Of a stretch of DNA of 19,464 nucleotides, positions 1-7,766 are shown piece by piece. This DNA comes from Treponema sp. (lineage in GTDB: Bacteria > Spirochaetota > Spirochaetia > Treponematales > Breznakiellaceae). The stretch's first letter is position 1, and the number at the start of each line of letters is the position of its first letter. Made by a program: the position numbers and the translations under genes. The DNA lies in assembly GCA_031277045.1 (NCBI GenBank), contig JAISLX010000080.1, forward strand, positions 1-19,464, in the 5' to 3' direction. Below the pieces are notes generated by a model that ran no database searches, was not told where the DNA came from, and saw only the letters and a list, made by a program, of their open reading frames with translations.

Positions 1-812
1 AGGAAGCGTCCTGGCTCGCCGCGATGGAAGAGGCCATGGCCGCGGCCCTGGACATACCCCGGTCAAGAATCTACATGAAGGAGCGGCGCCGGCTGCTCCG
101 CAGGCAGGAGCAGTACGAAAAGTCCAATTCCCCAGGGGCGGGCCTGGAGCTTATTGTCAACGAGGGGAAGCTAAAATTCCAGGTAAACCTGTCGGACTAC
201 CTGGATACCGGGCTTTTCCTGGACCGGCGGGGAGTCCGCAGCCTGCTTGGAACGAAGGCCGGGGGGAAGCGGACGCTGAATCTCTTTGCCTATACCTGCG
301 CCTTTTCGGTCTGCGCCGCCGCCGGAGGGGCGGCTTCGGTGGATTCGGTGGATCTTTCCAACACCTACCTGGACTGGGGAAGGCGGAATTTCAGCCTTAA
401 CGACCTGGCGGAGGCCAAAACGGGGGGCCGTTTCCGCTTTATCCGCGCCGACGCCCCGGGTTTCCTGGAAAACGCCGCCGAACAAGGCCGGAAATGGGAC
501 CTTATCATCCTGGATCCCCCCGCTTTTTCCAACTCCAAGAAGATGGCCGGGGTCCTGGATATAAAACGGGATCATCCCCGGCTCATAGCCCGCTGCCTCA
601 GCCTTCTGGACGCCGGGGGGGAGCTCTGGTTCAGCGCGGGGACGGGCCGTTTCCGCCTGGCGTGGGAAGAGATCCGGCGGCTGGCGGAATCCCCGAATTT
701 CAAGGTTGATGAACCCGGGGATACGATCGCGGACGAGGACTTTAAGGGGCGGGGCGTTTCGCCCTGGCATGTTTTTAGTTTTCCCCCGGAATCCGGGGCC
801 GTGGTATACTAA
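1..812 (+). CDS. rlmK: RlmK-type 23S rRNA (guanine-N7) methyltransferase, 5' truncated by window edge
   Basis: Class I SAM-dependent methyltransferase matching the C-terminal RlmK half of E. coli RlmKL, which methylates N7 of G2069 in 23S rRNA. The reading frame is open to the left edge (in-frame E-A-S-W-L-A-A before the ATG at 24), so this ATG is internal and the start lies outside. Counting from it, the family signature VNLSDYLDTGLFLDRR is near residues 54-69, the SAM-binding motif LNLFAYTCAFSVCAAAGG near 85-102, an acidic D110 follows, and the catalytic-type motif DPPAFSNSKK is at 164-173. Whether an RlmL (m2G2445) domain is fused upstream cannot be seen. The lipoprotein gene begins 4 bases after the stop. 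The RlmK domain is a confident call; the exact nucleotide target is inferred from the family. Confidence 0.85.
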   Translation, partial: EASWLAAMEEAMAAALDIPRSRIYMKERRRLLRRQEQYEKSNSPGAGLELIVNEGKLKFQVNLSDYLDTGLFLDRRGVRSLLGTKAGGKRTLNLFAYTCAFSVCAAAGGAASVDSVDLSNTYLDWGRRNFSLNDLAEAKTGGRFRFIRADAPGFLENAAEQGRKWDLIILDPPAFSNSKKMAGVLDIKRDHPRLIARCLSLLDAGGELWFSAGTGRFRLAWEEIRRLAESPNFKVDEPGDTIADEDFKGRGVSPWHVFSFPPESGAVVY

Positions 813-816
813 GATC

Positions 817-1350
817 ATGAAAAAAACGCTGCCGCCGGCCCTGGCGGTCCTGCTTCTAAACCTTTTGATCGCGGGCTGCGCCGGTCTCAGACTGGGGGAC
901 GGCCAAAGCCCGGAACTTGCCCCGGAAAAAAGGCCGGCGGCTCCGGCTTCCGGGGCCTTGCCGGGGGAAGGCCCTGCCTGGGAAAACATGGCCCCGGAGG
1001 CCCAGGCCTACCTGGCGGAACTGGCCCGCGCCTTCGCCCGCCGGGATACCGGTTTTCTCCTGGCCCAGGGGGAGGCCCAATTTGAGGCCGAAGTCCGGCC
1101 CCGCTACGATGAGGCGAATTACCTGGCCATGCTTTACCGCGTTGGCTCGTATGGGGAAGAAAATCCCCCGGCCGGCACGGACAGGCTGAAACCAGAGGAC
1201 ATACGGGGGATTGAATATACGGGCTGGGAGGAGCGGGGACCAATGCTATGGGTCCGGGGGCGTCTTATCACCGCCGGAGCAAAAATCCCCTGCGTCATTT
1301 TCTTTAACCCCCGACTGAGAACGCCGAAGATCCTGGGAGCCTATCCATAG
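817..1350 (+). CDS. Small predicted lipoprotein, function unknown
   Basis: A 177-residue protein starting MKKTLPPALAVLLLNLLIAGC. The lysines, hydrophobic core and lipobox L-I-A-G-C (Cys21) mark a lipoprotein signal peptide for Lgt/LspA processing, which decides this start over the ATG at 706, whose first 37 codons lie inside the methyltransferase gene. The mature part opens with a Pro/Ala/Gly-rich linker. A compact domain follows from about residue 65, with Tyr- and Trp-rich stretches (YDEANYLAMLYRVGSYGEE, then a beta-rich end finishing LRTPKILGAYP). I do not recognise the family. It begins 4 bases after the methyltransferase stop with no clear Shine-Dalgarno, suggesting coupling. A conserved spirochaetal lipoprotein is plausible but unproven. 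Confidence 0.8.
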   Translation: MKKTLPPALAVLLLNLLIAGCAGLRLGDGQSPELAPEKRPAAPASGALPGEGPAWENMAPEAQAYLAELARAFARRDTGFLLAQGEAQFEAEVRPRYDEANYLAMLYRVGSYGEENPPAGTDRLKPEDIRGIEYTGWEERGPMLWVRGRLITAGAKIPCVIFFNPRLRTPKILGAYP

Positions 1351-1390
1351 GGGCTATCCGGCGGAAAATCTTTGCCGGCGCCCTATTCTT
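1351..1390 (+). terminator. Hairpin between convergent lipoprotein and rpmE genes
   Basis: Starting right after the lipoprotein stop: GGGC, then CCGGC, a loop of about 11 bases, GCCGG, and GCCC, with small internal bulges. On the plus strand it is followed by TATTCTTT, a modest T-rich run. It overlaps the rpmE stop codon and could serve both directions, though the minus-strand side has no T tract. Confidence 0.4.
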
Positions 1391-1586
1391 TGATGTTGTA
1401 CTTCCTGCGGAAACGCTCGATGCGGCCGGCGGTATCCACCAGCTTTTGTTTGCCGGTAAAAAACGGATGACAGGCGGAACAAATTTCCACCTTGATGTCC
1501 TTGACGGTGGAACGGGTTTCAATGACGTTTCCACAGGCGCAGGTAATCTTCGTCATCTCGTACCTGGGGTGAATCTTGTCTCTCAT
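1383..1586 (-). CDS. rpmE: 50S ribosomal protein L31, zinc-binding type
   Basis: A 67-residue protein of the usual L31 length, starting MRDKIHPRY as expected. It keeps all four cysteines of the zinc form: C16 and C18 in ITCACGN, C36 and C39 in ICSACHPF, followed by the family motif [16 protein letters not shown]. The zinc-type (C+) L31 is the form used when zinc is available; zinc-free paralogues replace it under starvation in some bacteria. A GGAGG sequence lies about 11 bases upstream of the ATG. An internal ATG at codon 11 is less likely because it would remove the conserved IHPxY. It follows rho by about 50 bases, the common rho-rpmE order, and ends the cluster. Confidence 0.97.
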   Translation of the reverse strand: MRDKIHPRYEMTKITCACGNVIETRSTVKDIKVEICSACHPFFTGKQKLVDTAGRIERFRRKYNIKE

Positions 1587-1637
1587 GGTAAATAGGTCCT
1601 CCGATTCTGTCCAACTCCCCTTGGGGTTTAAGGACTC

Positions 1638-3425
1638 CTAATCCGCGCCGGCGCTGCCGGTGTTCATGGATCGCAGGAAGGCCTCATTATTCTTGCTTTT
1701 CTTCATCCTGTCAACAAGGAGCTCGATGATCTCGATGTCGTCCATGGGGTTAATAACCTTGCGGAGGATCCAGATCTTCTGGAGTTCTTCCTCGGTAAGG
1801 AGAAGTTCTTCTTTCCGGGTCCCGGATTTCTTGATGTTGATGGCCGGGAAGAGGCGGCGGTCGGAAATGCGGCGATCCAGGTTGATTTCCAGGTTGCCGG
1901 TGCCTTTGAATTCCTCAAAGATAACCTCGTCCATGCGGCTGCCGGTCTCGATAAGGGCGGTGGAGATGATCGTCAGGCTCCCCCCCTCTTCGATGTTCCG
2001 GGCGGCGCCGAAAAACCGCTTGGGCTTGTGGAGGGCGTTGCTGTCCACGCCGCCGGAAAGTATCTTCCCGCTGGTGGGGACCGTCTGGTTGTAGGCCCGG
2101 GCCAGCCGGGTAATGGAATCCAGGAGGATTACCACGTCCTTTTTATGCTCCACCAGGCGCTTGGCCTTTTCCAATACCATTTCGGTGACCTGGACATGGC
2201 GGGTCGCCTGTTCGTCAAAGGTCGATGAGATCACCTCCGCCCGGACGGTACGCTCCATGTCGGTCACCTCTTCGGGCCGCTCATCGATGAGGAGCACGAT
2301 AAGGTACACCTCCGGGTGGTTCCTGGTGATCGCGTTGGCTATCTTCTGCATCATGATGGTCTTACCGGTCCGGGGGGGGGCGACGATGAGGGCCCGCTGG
2401 CCCTTCCCGATGGGGCAGAACAGGTTGATGATCCGCTCGCTGACCCCCTCGGTGACGGTTTCCAGGTTCAGCTTCCCGTTGGGGTACAGGGGGGTAAGGT
2501 TATCAAAGGGAATACGGTTCTGGGCCACCGTGGGATCGTCGTAGTTCACCGTCTCCACCCGCAGCATGGCGAAAAAACGTTCCTGTTCCTTGGGGCTGCG
2601 GATCTGGCCGTAAACGGTGTCCCCGGTCTTGAGGGCAAAAAGCCGTATCTGGCTGGGGCTGATGTAGATGTCGTCGGGGCCGGGCAGGTAGGAATTTTGC
2701 GGACTCCTGAGGAAGCCGTAACTGTCGGGGAGTATCTCCAGGGACCCGTAAGCGTAAATGACCCCGCCGCGCTCGGTATGGGCCTTGAGCAGGGAGAAGA
2801 TGATCTCCTGCTTCTTCATGTTCACCATGTCCTCGTGGGAAATGTTGTAGCAGGCCGCCAGATCCCGCAGGTCCATCATGTTGAGCCGGATAAGCTCGTT
2901 GATGCAAAGCCGGGGTTTTCCGTTATCCTGATCCCCCCGGGGCTCGGGCTTGCCGTAAATGTCCGGCATGGGGGGAAGACTCTTGGGCAGGGCCATCGCT
3001 TCCTGCGAAACCGGGGGCCGCCCCTTGGGCGGGGGGGCCGCGAAATTCCCCTCGGCGGGGGGCTTTGCCGCCGGCCGCGCCCCTTCGGGAAGCCGGGAAT
3101 ATTCCCCGTAGGAATTCCCGTTGTCATAGCCCTCGCCGGGACCCTGCCGGGACCGGGAATCCCGCTCACGGGTATCCCGTGACGGAACAGTCCGCCGGGT
3201 ACGAACCACTACCCGGTTCCCCGGACGATCCTCCTGGTTATCGTCGTCCCCCCAACTGTCTTCCCCGGGGTCCAACCGGCTTTCTTCCGGTTCACTGCCG
3301 GGGGAAGAAAAATCATCTTCCTTACCGGGCCCAGCCGAAATTCTCTTTCTCCGGTCCGCCGTTACCGCTTCTTCCAACGGAAGTTCCTCCGATTTCGCCC
3401 TTGGGATTCTCCGTGCAACTGCCAT
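1638..3425 (-). CDS. rho: Transcription termination factor Rho with long disordered N-terminal extension
   Basis: A 595-residue hexameric RNA-dependent ATPase that terminates transcription. Residues 1 to about 172 are a low-complexity tail: acidic first (about 36-67), then Arg-rich (about 71-93), then Gly/Pro-rich. E. coli Rho (419 residues) has nothing like it. The Rho N-terminal helical domain starts near [14 protein letters not shown] (177-190). The RNA-binding cold-shock-like fold includes SYGFLRSP (235-242). ATPase motifs are Walker A APPRTGKT (349-356), Walker [11 protein letters not shown] (431-440), and the secondary RNA-binding Q/R-loop region around [20 protein letters not shown] (451-470). 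The ATG has AGGAG about 13 bases upstream. It follows pncC by 26 bases and precedes rpmE. Core function is certain; the tail's role is unknown. Confidence 0.97.
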   Translation of the reverse strand: MAVARRIPRAKSEELPLEEAVTADRRKRISAGPGKEDDFSSPGSEPEESRLDPGEDSWGDDDNQEDRPGNRVVVRTRRTVPSRDTRERDSRSRQGPGEGYDNGNSYGEYSRLPEGARPAAKPPAEGNFAAPPPKGRPPVSQEAMALPKSLPPMPDIYGKPEPRGDQDNGKPRLCINELIRLNMMDLRDLAACYNISHEDMVNMKKQEIIFSLLKAHTERGGVIYAYGSLEILPDSYGFLRSPQNSYLPGPDDIYISPSQIRLFALKTGDTVYGQIRSPKEQERFFAMLRVETVNYDDPTVAQNRIPFDNLTPLYPNGKLNLETVTEGVSERIINLFCPIGKGQRALIVAPPRTGKTIMMQKIANAITRNHPEVYLIVLLIDERPEEVTDMERTVRAEVISSTFDEQATRHVQVTEMVLEKAKRLVEHKKDVVILLDSITRLARAYNQTVPTSGKILSGGVDSNALHKPKRFFGAARNIEEGGSLTIISTALIETGSRMDEVIFEEFKGTGNLEINLDRRISDRRLFPAINIKKSGTRKEELLLTEEELQKIWILRKVINPMDDIEIIELLVDRMKKSKNNEAFLRSMNTGSAGAD

Positions 3426-3451
3426 AGATAAACCTGTTCTCCTATAAAATG

Positions 3452-4009
3452 TTAAACGGGAGAAAGAACTTCGTTTTCATCACGATCTCCCAATAAAATT
3501 CGCTCTAATAAGGCTTCCAGCGATTTCCGCGCGGCGCGTTTTCGAATCTCGTTCCGCGTCCCCTCAAAGTAAAACCTGCGGACCAGCGGCGCGCGTTCCC
3601 GGTCCGCGGTGGCTATCCATACCGTTCCCACCGGCGCGGCGGTCCCGTCGCCGGCGGGACCGGCCAGACCGGTAACCGCCACCGCGTAATCAGCGCCGCT
3701 TCTGTCCAGGGCCCCCAGCGCCATGGCGCGGGCGGTCTCCCGGCTTACAGGCCCGAATTTTTTCAGATCCCCAACGTCAAGCCCCAGGACCTTGACCTTC
3801 GCGTCCGGCATATAGGTAACAAATGAACCCCACAGTACCCGCGAAGCGCCGGGGATCCGCGCAACCAGATCCGCCACCATGCCGGCGGTACAGGACTCCG
3901 CCGCCGCCATAGTCCGGAAACCCAGGGCTTTTACCAGACGCCGGGCCAGAACTCCGGCGGAAAGAACGGACCCCGTTTCAGGAACATTACTATTCGCGCC
4001 GGGGCACAT
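3452..4009 (-). CDS. pncC: CinA C-terminal / PncC family nicotinamide-nucleotide amidohydrolase
   Basis: A 185-residue stand-alone CinA C-terminal domain. The family (PncC) deamidates nicotinamide mononucleotide to nicotinate mononucleotide, recycling the by-product of NAD-dependent DNA ligase. The active-site region [20 protein letters not shown] (residues 36-55) holds the catalytic Ser and matches the family ESCTGG motif. [11 protein letters not shown] (about 112-122) matches VTGIAGPxGG. The CinA N-terminal MoaB-like domain is absent. The start overlaps the bactofilin gene by 20 bases and has only a weak AGAGA upstream, so translation may be coupled. About 15 residues precede the usual domain start, so the true start could be slightly later. 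The family call is firm; the amidohydrolase activity is by homology. Confidence 0.92.
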   Translation of the reverse strand: MCPGANSNVPETGSVLSAGVLARRLVKALGFRTMAAAESCTAGMVADLVARIPGASRVLWGSFVTYMPDAKVKVLGLDVGDLKKFGPVSRETARAMALGALDRSGADYAVAVTGLAGPAGDGTAAPVGTVWIATADRERAPLVRRFYFEGTRNEIRKRAARKSLEALLERILLGDRDENEVLSPV

Positions 4010-4424
4010 GGAGTCTCTGCAATTCCGCTTTTATTTCCCCGGTAGGACGGGAAAATATTTCCACTTCTTTATCCGTCCCGGTCATACCGCATTGGCCGTC
4101 AAACAACACCCCATCGGCAATCCGCAGCCGCGCCGCGGTAACATCCCCCCGTACCTCCGCGCCGCTAAGCATATCCACCTTATCTATCGCGTATATGGCG
4201 CCAATCACGGTACCGCAGACCGTAAGGGATGTAACAGAAATACGATCCGCCTCCACCACCGCGCCTTTGTCAACGATAAGGGCCCCGGTTGCCTCTATGG
4301 TGCCTTTGAACTTCCCCCGGATTCGCAGGGTTTCCTTAAAGCGGAGAAACCCCTCAAAAACAGTAGTTTCTCCAAGAACCACCTCGGCGGAGCCGTTTTT
4401 CCTTTCGCTTTCCGTTTTAGTCAT
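3990..4424 (-). CDS. Bactofilin, polymer-forming cytoskeletal protein
   Basis: A 144-residue protein with the bactofilin (DUF583) pattern: a short polar N-terminal tail, then a repeating beta-helix core from about residue 18 (TTVFEGFLRFKETLRIRGKF to about DVTAARLRIADGVLFDGQC), then a short charged tail. Hydrophobic residues alternate and small turn residues recur about every 17-18 positions (GKFKGTIEA, GAVVEADRI, GTVIGAIYA, GAEVRGDVT). Bactofilins self-assemble without nucleotide into membrane-associated filaments that organise cell-wall synthesis and shape. It starts 8 bases downstream of the response regulator stop, with a CAGGAA/AAGG Shine-Dalgarno region inside that gene's end, and overlaps pncC. 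A role in spirochaete shape is inferred from the family. Confidence 0.93.
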   Translation of the reverse strand: MTKTESERKNGSAEVVLGETTVFEGFLRFKETLRIRGKFKGTIEATGALIVDKGAVVEADRISVTSLTVCGTVIGAIYAIDKVDMLSGAEVRGDVTAARLRIADGVLFDGQCGMTGTDKEVEIFSRPTGEIKAELQRLHVPRRE

Positions 4425-4432
4425 GCCTTGAA

Positions 4433-5140
4433 CTATTCCTGACGCCTGTAATCCCAGCTTTTATCTTCAAGTTCCCTAATGCCCACTTCATTTTTCTTTA
4501 ATTCTTCCCATTCCGCCATTGTTTTTTCAATCCGCCCCTCCAGTTCCGCTATCCGCCGCCGCAGGGAACGGCTTTTTTCCGCCGCTTCCAAAAGAACCGG
4601 CGAAACCTCGCCGGCCCCGGTCCCCAGACTCGAACATTTCGCCAGAACCACATCCATCTCATCAAGCCCGCGGATAAAATCACGAAGGCCCCTTTCGGTA
4701 TCCTTGTTCAGGGTTTCCGCCAAACTTAGCCGGTCTTCCCGCGCCGCGATTTGGGCAAAAAGTTCCCGGTTCCGCAGAACGACCCGGATACGGGCAAGAA
4801 CCTCGGAAAAGTTGAAGGGTTTGGTGATGTAATCCTCAACCCCCAGTTCATAACCTTCCAGCTTGTCCTTTACATCGTCAAGGGCGGAAAACATAACAAC
4901 CGGGATATCCTGGAATTTAGGGTCCGCCTTAAGGGTTTTGGTTACTTCCCAGCCCGACATGCGGGGCATGATATTATCCAGGAGAATAAGGTCCGGCAAA
5001 AATTGCTTGACCTTTTCCAGAGCCTCCAGCCCGTCATTCGCCTTTTCGACGGTAAAGCCGAGTTTGGAGAGCATGACTTCAAAGAACTCAAGATTAAGCT
5101 GCTCATCGTCAACTATGAGTATCTTCTTTCGGGTATTCAT
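4433..5140 (-). CDS. Response regulator: receiver domain plus coiled coil, no output domain
   Basis: A 235-residue protein. Residues 1-125 are a canonical receiver domain: acidic pocket D11/D12 (ILIVDDEQ), phospho-acceptor D55 (LILLDN), S85 (VVMFSALDD) and K107 (YITKPFNFSEVLARIR). After the receiver, the chain is highly charged and heptad-like to the end (long runs of Leu, Arg, Glu and Lys such as LRRRIAELEGRIEKTMAEWE), predicting a coiled coil. No DNA-binding, GGDEF or other catalytic domain is present. A good Shine-Dalgarno (AAGGAAGGGAT) precedes the ATG. No histidine kinase gene lies nearby. It is separated from lnt by about 115 bases but sits 8 bases from the bactofilin gene, which suggests joint regulation. 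The partner is unknown. Confidence 0.93.
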   Translation of the reverse strand: MNTRKKILIVDDEQLNLEFFEVMLSKLGFTVEKANDGLEALEKVKQFLPDLILLDNIMPRMSGWEVTKTLKADPKFQDIPVVMFSALDDVKDKLEGYELGVEDYITKPFNFSEVLARIRVVLRNRELFAQIAAREDRLSLAETLNKDTERGLRDFIRGLDEMDVVLAKCSSLGTGAGEVSPVLLEAAEKSRSLRRRIAELEGRIEKTMAEWEELKKNEVGIRELEDKSWDYRRQE

Positions 5141-5255
5141 TGATCCCTTCCTTGCCGCCGGCGCCTGTTAATCATTCGGAAACACGAAACCACCGTCCGC
5201 CGTACCCTGGCCGTTTATGTTAAACAAACAGCCTGACAAAGCCGAACTGCCGGTT

Positions 5256-6914
5256 TCATTCGTTCGCGGCAGAATCATTTTTTAATGTTAAAAGTATACG
5301 GTATACCGCGCCGAAAATCAACAGGGCCGCCGCCAGGGCCGCGAAAAACCTGCCCAGGTAATCCCCCCAGGCGGTATAGAGGGTCCTGCCGGTAAGCGCC
5401 GGGACTTCAACGGTAATCCAAGACTCCGTGAAGGGGGGGGCCAGGGCGATGATACGGCCGTCGGGGTTTATCCCGCAGGTCTGGCCTGATGCCGTGGAAC
5501 GGACCATGGAACGGCGATTCTCCACGGCCCGGAACACCGCCATAGTCAAATGCTGATTCTGGGCGGAAAGACTGTGGGACCATGCGTCATTGCTAAGGTT
5601 CACGATAAGCTCCGCGCCATTCCTCACGAAATCCCGGCTTAAATAACCAAAAGTGTCCTCAAAACAGATAGGGGTGGAGAATTTCAAGGTCCCGGGACCG
5701 CCGGAACGCCGAATAGGGACGGAAAAAACCGTGGCCTCCTTTCCGCGTTCCCAAAAATGGGTATCCGCCTTGACCAGGGCGTCGTATATCCGGGGGAACT
5801 GCCGCTCGTAGGGAAAATACTCCGTAAAGGGAACCAGGTGGAGCTTGCGGTACAGATCGCGGATCTCCGCTCCCTCGAAAAGCAAAACCGCGTTGTAATC
5901 CACGCGATCCCAGCCCCCGCGGCCATTCCCCTCCAGGCGGGCGTCGTCGTTTCCCAGCACAAAGGGGACCTCCTGCCGGGAAAGGTAGTTCAGAAGTTCC
6001 CGGACCAAATCCCAGGATTCCTGCTCGTCCCGGTAGTTGCTGTGCCAGTAGATCCGGGGAACAAAGGCGGTTTCCGACCAAACCACCATGTCGGGTTTTG
6101 GATCGGTCCGCAGGGCTTCATCGGAAAGACGGCTTAACACCCGGAAATTCTGCCGGTATTCGTCCATATCCCCCCGCCAGGGATCGGTATTGTGCTGGAT
6201 CAGGGCAATACGGACACGCGGCGCGTCCCCGTAATCCTCAAGGGAAAAAAACCCATAGCCAAGGGCAAGGCATACGCAGACAAACCACGCGAGGGCGCTT
6301 ACCCATTCCCGGCGAAAAAAACCGGCAACGGCCCCCGGTATCGCCCCGGCGCCGCCCGTCCCCCTCAACGCGGCGCCCAGCCATGCGGAGGGAAAAACAA
6401 TCAGGGCGCATACCGCCCAAACCCCGCCCAGCCGGGCCACCTGGATAACAGGGATAAGTTCCCACTGGGAATAGCCAGAGATTCCGTAAGGATACCCCAA
6501 AAAGCCCAGAGTCCGCAGGTACTCGTAGGCCAGCCAGACGGCCCACTGGACCAGGTAAAAACGGCGGCGAAACAGAATCTCCGTCAGCTTAAGCAGGGGA
6601 AAAGTTATACCCAGGTAGACTGTGTAGATGGTATTGATAATGAGGCCCGCCATTGGATGAAACGCGCCCATCCAGTAGTTGAAAAGGCTGTAGGCCCCGT
6701 ACCCGTACAGGGCGCCCCAAAAGATCGAAGCGGGAAGACTTACACGGTTAATCAGCAGAAAAACCGGGGTCCAGGCCAGCCAGGCAAGCAGGGGAATTCC
6801 TTTTTCTACCAGCGGGTTGGGAAACGAAAGGGTAAAAAGCGCCATCCCCAGGACCGCAAGCCCCAGGTTAATAAAAAACTGTTTAGCCTGTAAGTTAGCA
6901 GCCAGATTCATCAC
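5256..6914 (-). CDS. lnt: Apolipoprotein N-acyltransferase
   Basis: Inner-membrane enzyme that adds the third acyl chain to the N-terminal cysteine of lipoproteins. A 552-residue protein, near family length. The first 220 residues hold several hydrophobic membrane spans; a carbon-nitrogen hydrolase domain faces the periplasm (about 233-500); a final span lies near 523-542. The catalytic triad is visible: E281 in VVWSETAF, K357 in YRKLHLVPFTEYFPY, C417 in TPICFEDTFG. The start reads GTG-ATG inside the last codons of the HU gene (20-base overlap), so the ATG at 6911 is equally possible. This implies translational coupling to HU. It fits a lipoprotein-rich spirochaete. Confidence 0.96.
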   Translation of the reverse strand: MMNLAANLQAKQFFINLGLAVLGMALFTLSFPNPLVEKGIPLLAWLAWTPVFLLINRVSLPASIFWGALYGYGAYSLFNYWMGAFHPMAGLIINTIYTVYLGITFPLLKLTEILFRRRFYLVQWAVWLAYEYLRTLGFLGYPYGISGYSQWELIPVIQVARLGGVWAVCALIVFPSAWLGAALRGTGGAGAIPGAVAGFFRREWVSALAWFVCVCLALGYGFFSLEDYGDAPRVRIALIQHNTDPWRGDMDEYRQNFRVLSRLSDEALRTDPKPDMVVWSETAFVPRIYWHSNYRDEQESWDLVRELLNYLSRQEVPFVLGNDDARLEGNGRGGWDRVDYNAVLLFEGAEIRDLYRKLHLVPFTEYFPYERQFPRIYDALVKADTHFWERGKEATVFSVPIRRSGGPGTLKFSTPICFEDTFGYLSRDFVRNGAELIVNLSNDAWSHSLSAQNQHLTMAVFRAVENRRSMVRSTASGQTCGINPDGRIIALAPPFTESWITVEVPALTGRTLYTAWGDYLGRFFAALAAALLIFGAVYRILLTLKNDSAANE

Positions 6915-7248
6915 TATCCGCCGCGCTCTGAGTACCGGCGGCCTCGTTCCGTCCTGTATCCCAAACGGCCCGCTTTAGTTCCTGACCCGGCCTAAAAACC
7001 GCGATGCCGTGGGAACCAACCGGCACTTCTTCCCCCGTCTGGGGATTCCGGGCCTTTGGACGGCCTTTACGAAATTTGACCTCAAACGTACCAAAACCCC
7101 TCAACTCAATTGATGAATTCCGTATCAAGGCTTTTTTTATCTCATCTATAAACAAATCAACAACAATCCGCGCCTGTTTCCGCGTTATCCCGGTTTTTTC
7201 GCACAGGGAATCGATTATATCCGCTTTTGTATATTTTCCGGCCGCCAT
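6895..7248 (-). CDS. HU/IHF-family DNA-binding protein
   Basis: A 117-residue histone-like protein. Its helical N-terminus (MAAGKYTKADIIDSLCEKTG) and the family signature GFGTFEVKFRKGRPKARNPQTGEE (about residues 51-74) are typical; the beta-arm that enters the DNA minor groove is RNPQTGEEVPVGSHGIAVFRPG. HU proteins are about 90 residues; this one adds an Ala/Ser/Asp/Glu-rich C-terminal tail of about 22 residues ending DSDESGC. HU dimers bend and compact DNA; whether this acts like HU or IHF cannot be decided here. It starts about 138 bases after rpsT and its end overlaps lnt. The Shine-Dalgarno (TTGGTAAG) is weak. Confidence 0.94.
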   Translation of the reverse strand: MAAGKYTKADIIDSLCEKTGITRKQARIVVDLFIDEIKKALIRNSSIELRGFGTFEVKFRKGRPKARNPQTGEEVPVGSHGIAVFRPGQELKRAVWDTGRNEAAGTQSAADSDESGC

Positions 7249-7386
7249 TTACGCTTACCAAGCTACAGACACAAACCATACCGCATGTGGCGGATTCTCA
7301 CGGGATTTCACGCCGCAACACGGCAAACCACCGGGACATGTCCGGGGAGATTCCGTCAACGATGCCGCATTACCGGCGGAACCTGC

Positions 7387-7662
7387 TTACTGGGCCGCCT
7401 TTATCGAATTCAAAAGCCGCTGCATACGGGACTTTTTACGGGCGGCGTTGTTCTTTTTTATAATCCCTTTTCCCGCGGCGGTATCGATCTTCTTGATCAT
7501 ATCCTTCAGCGCCGTTTCCGCCTCCGCCACTTCTTTTTTCTGGGCCAGCGCGACAAATTTTTTAGCGCTGGTTCTAACCGCGCTTTTTACCGATTTGTTC
7601 CTTAACCGGCGTTCCTCACTCCGGCGATGCCGCTTTTCAGCGGAGCTGCTCTTATCTGCCAA
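7387..7662 (-). CDS. rpsT: 30S ribosomal protein S20, TTG start
   Basis: A 91-residue S20: Lys/Arg-rich and helical, ADKSSSAEKRHRRSEERRLR at the start and the conserved DTAAGKGIIKKNNAARKKSRM toward the end. It binds 16S rRNA in the 30S body. The frame could begin at an ATG at 7677, giving five extra residues (M-E-G-Y-L). However, the first bases of that version form a perfect Shine-Dalgarno (GGAGGG, 7670-7675) spaced seven bases from TTG at 7660-7662, and the TTG gives the normal S20 N-terminus. E. coli rpsT also starts with UUG and is controlled by its own product. Zinc-ribbon gene upstream, HU downstream. Confidence 0.94.
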   Translation of the reverse strand: MADKSSSAEKRHRRSEERRLRNKSVKSAVRTSAKKFVALAQKKEVAEAETALKDMIKKIDTAAGKGIIKKNNAARKKSRMQRLLNSIKAAQ

Positions 7663-7678
7663 AAGATAACCCTCCATA

Positions 7679-7707
7679 GGGCAGACGCTTTTTACATCCG
7701 TTTGCCC
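7679..7707 (-). promoter_or_regulatory. Leader hairpin just upstream of the rpsT Shine-Dalgarno
   Basis: Arms GGGCAAACG and CGTCTGCCC on the transcribed strand, pairing in 8 of 9 positions (one A-C mismatch) around an 11-base loop. The hairpin ends three bases before the GGAGGG of rpsT. The position suits translational control, but this is inferred from sequence only. Confidence 0.35.
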
Positions 7708-7735
7708 AAATTCCGCTGTTTATTTTTAAGCGGCT

Positions 7736-7765
7736 GTTGGTCAGAAACTGAAGTTTCTGACCAAC
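7736..7765. repeat. Perfect 13-bp inverted repeat after the zinc-ribbon gene
   Basis: Arms GTTGGTCAGAAAC and GTTTCTGACCAAC with a four-base TGAA loop. It begins one base past the stop codon of the 56-residue gene. Neither strand shows a T tract after it, so it is not a textbook intrinsic terminator; it may be a 3'-end stabiliser or a dispersed palindromic element (compare the one in the atpK leader). Confidence 0.7.
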
Positions 7766-7766
7766 T

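Noticed and set aside
784..798. Hairpin CCCCGG / CCGGGG as a terminator of the methyltransferase gene
   Set aside because: It lies inside the coding sequence and has no T tract.
805..810. TATACT as a -10 element for the lipoprotein gene
   Set aside because: No matching -35 sequence, and the transcript would start at or next to the ATG.
706..816. Upstream ATG for the lipoprotein
   Set aside because: It would bury the signal peptide about 37 residues inside the protein and overlap the methyltransferase gene.
171..989. 272-codon open frame on the minus strand opposite the methyltransferase
   Set aside because: A shadow of GC-rich codon use; low-complexity Pro/Gly/Arg protein without motifs, while the plus strand has clear RlmK motifs.
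2316..3182. 288-codon open frame on the plus strand opposite rho
   Set aside because: Antisense shadow of rho with Gly/Pro/Val-rich composition and no ribosome-binding site.
5141..5255. Promoter for the response regulator gene
   Set aside because: TTGTCA is present on the minus strand, but no good -10 occurs at a workable spacing.
7249..7386. Promoter or small RNA between rpsT and HU
   Set aside because: A GGACATGTCC palindrome and a weak CCGC/GCGG hairpin are present, but no convincing -35/-10 pair or terminator.
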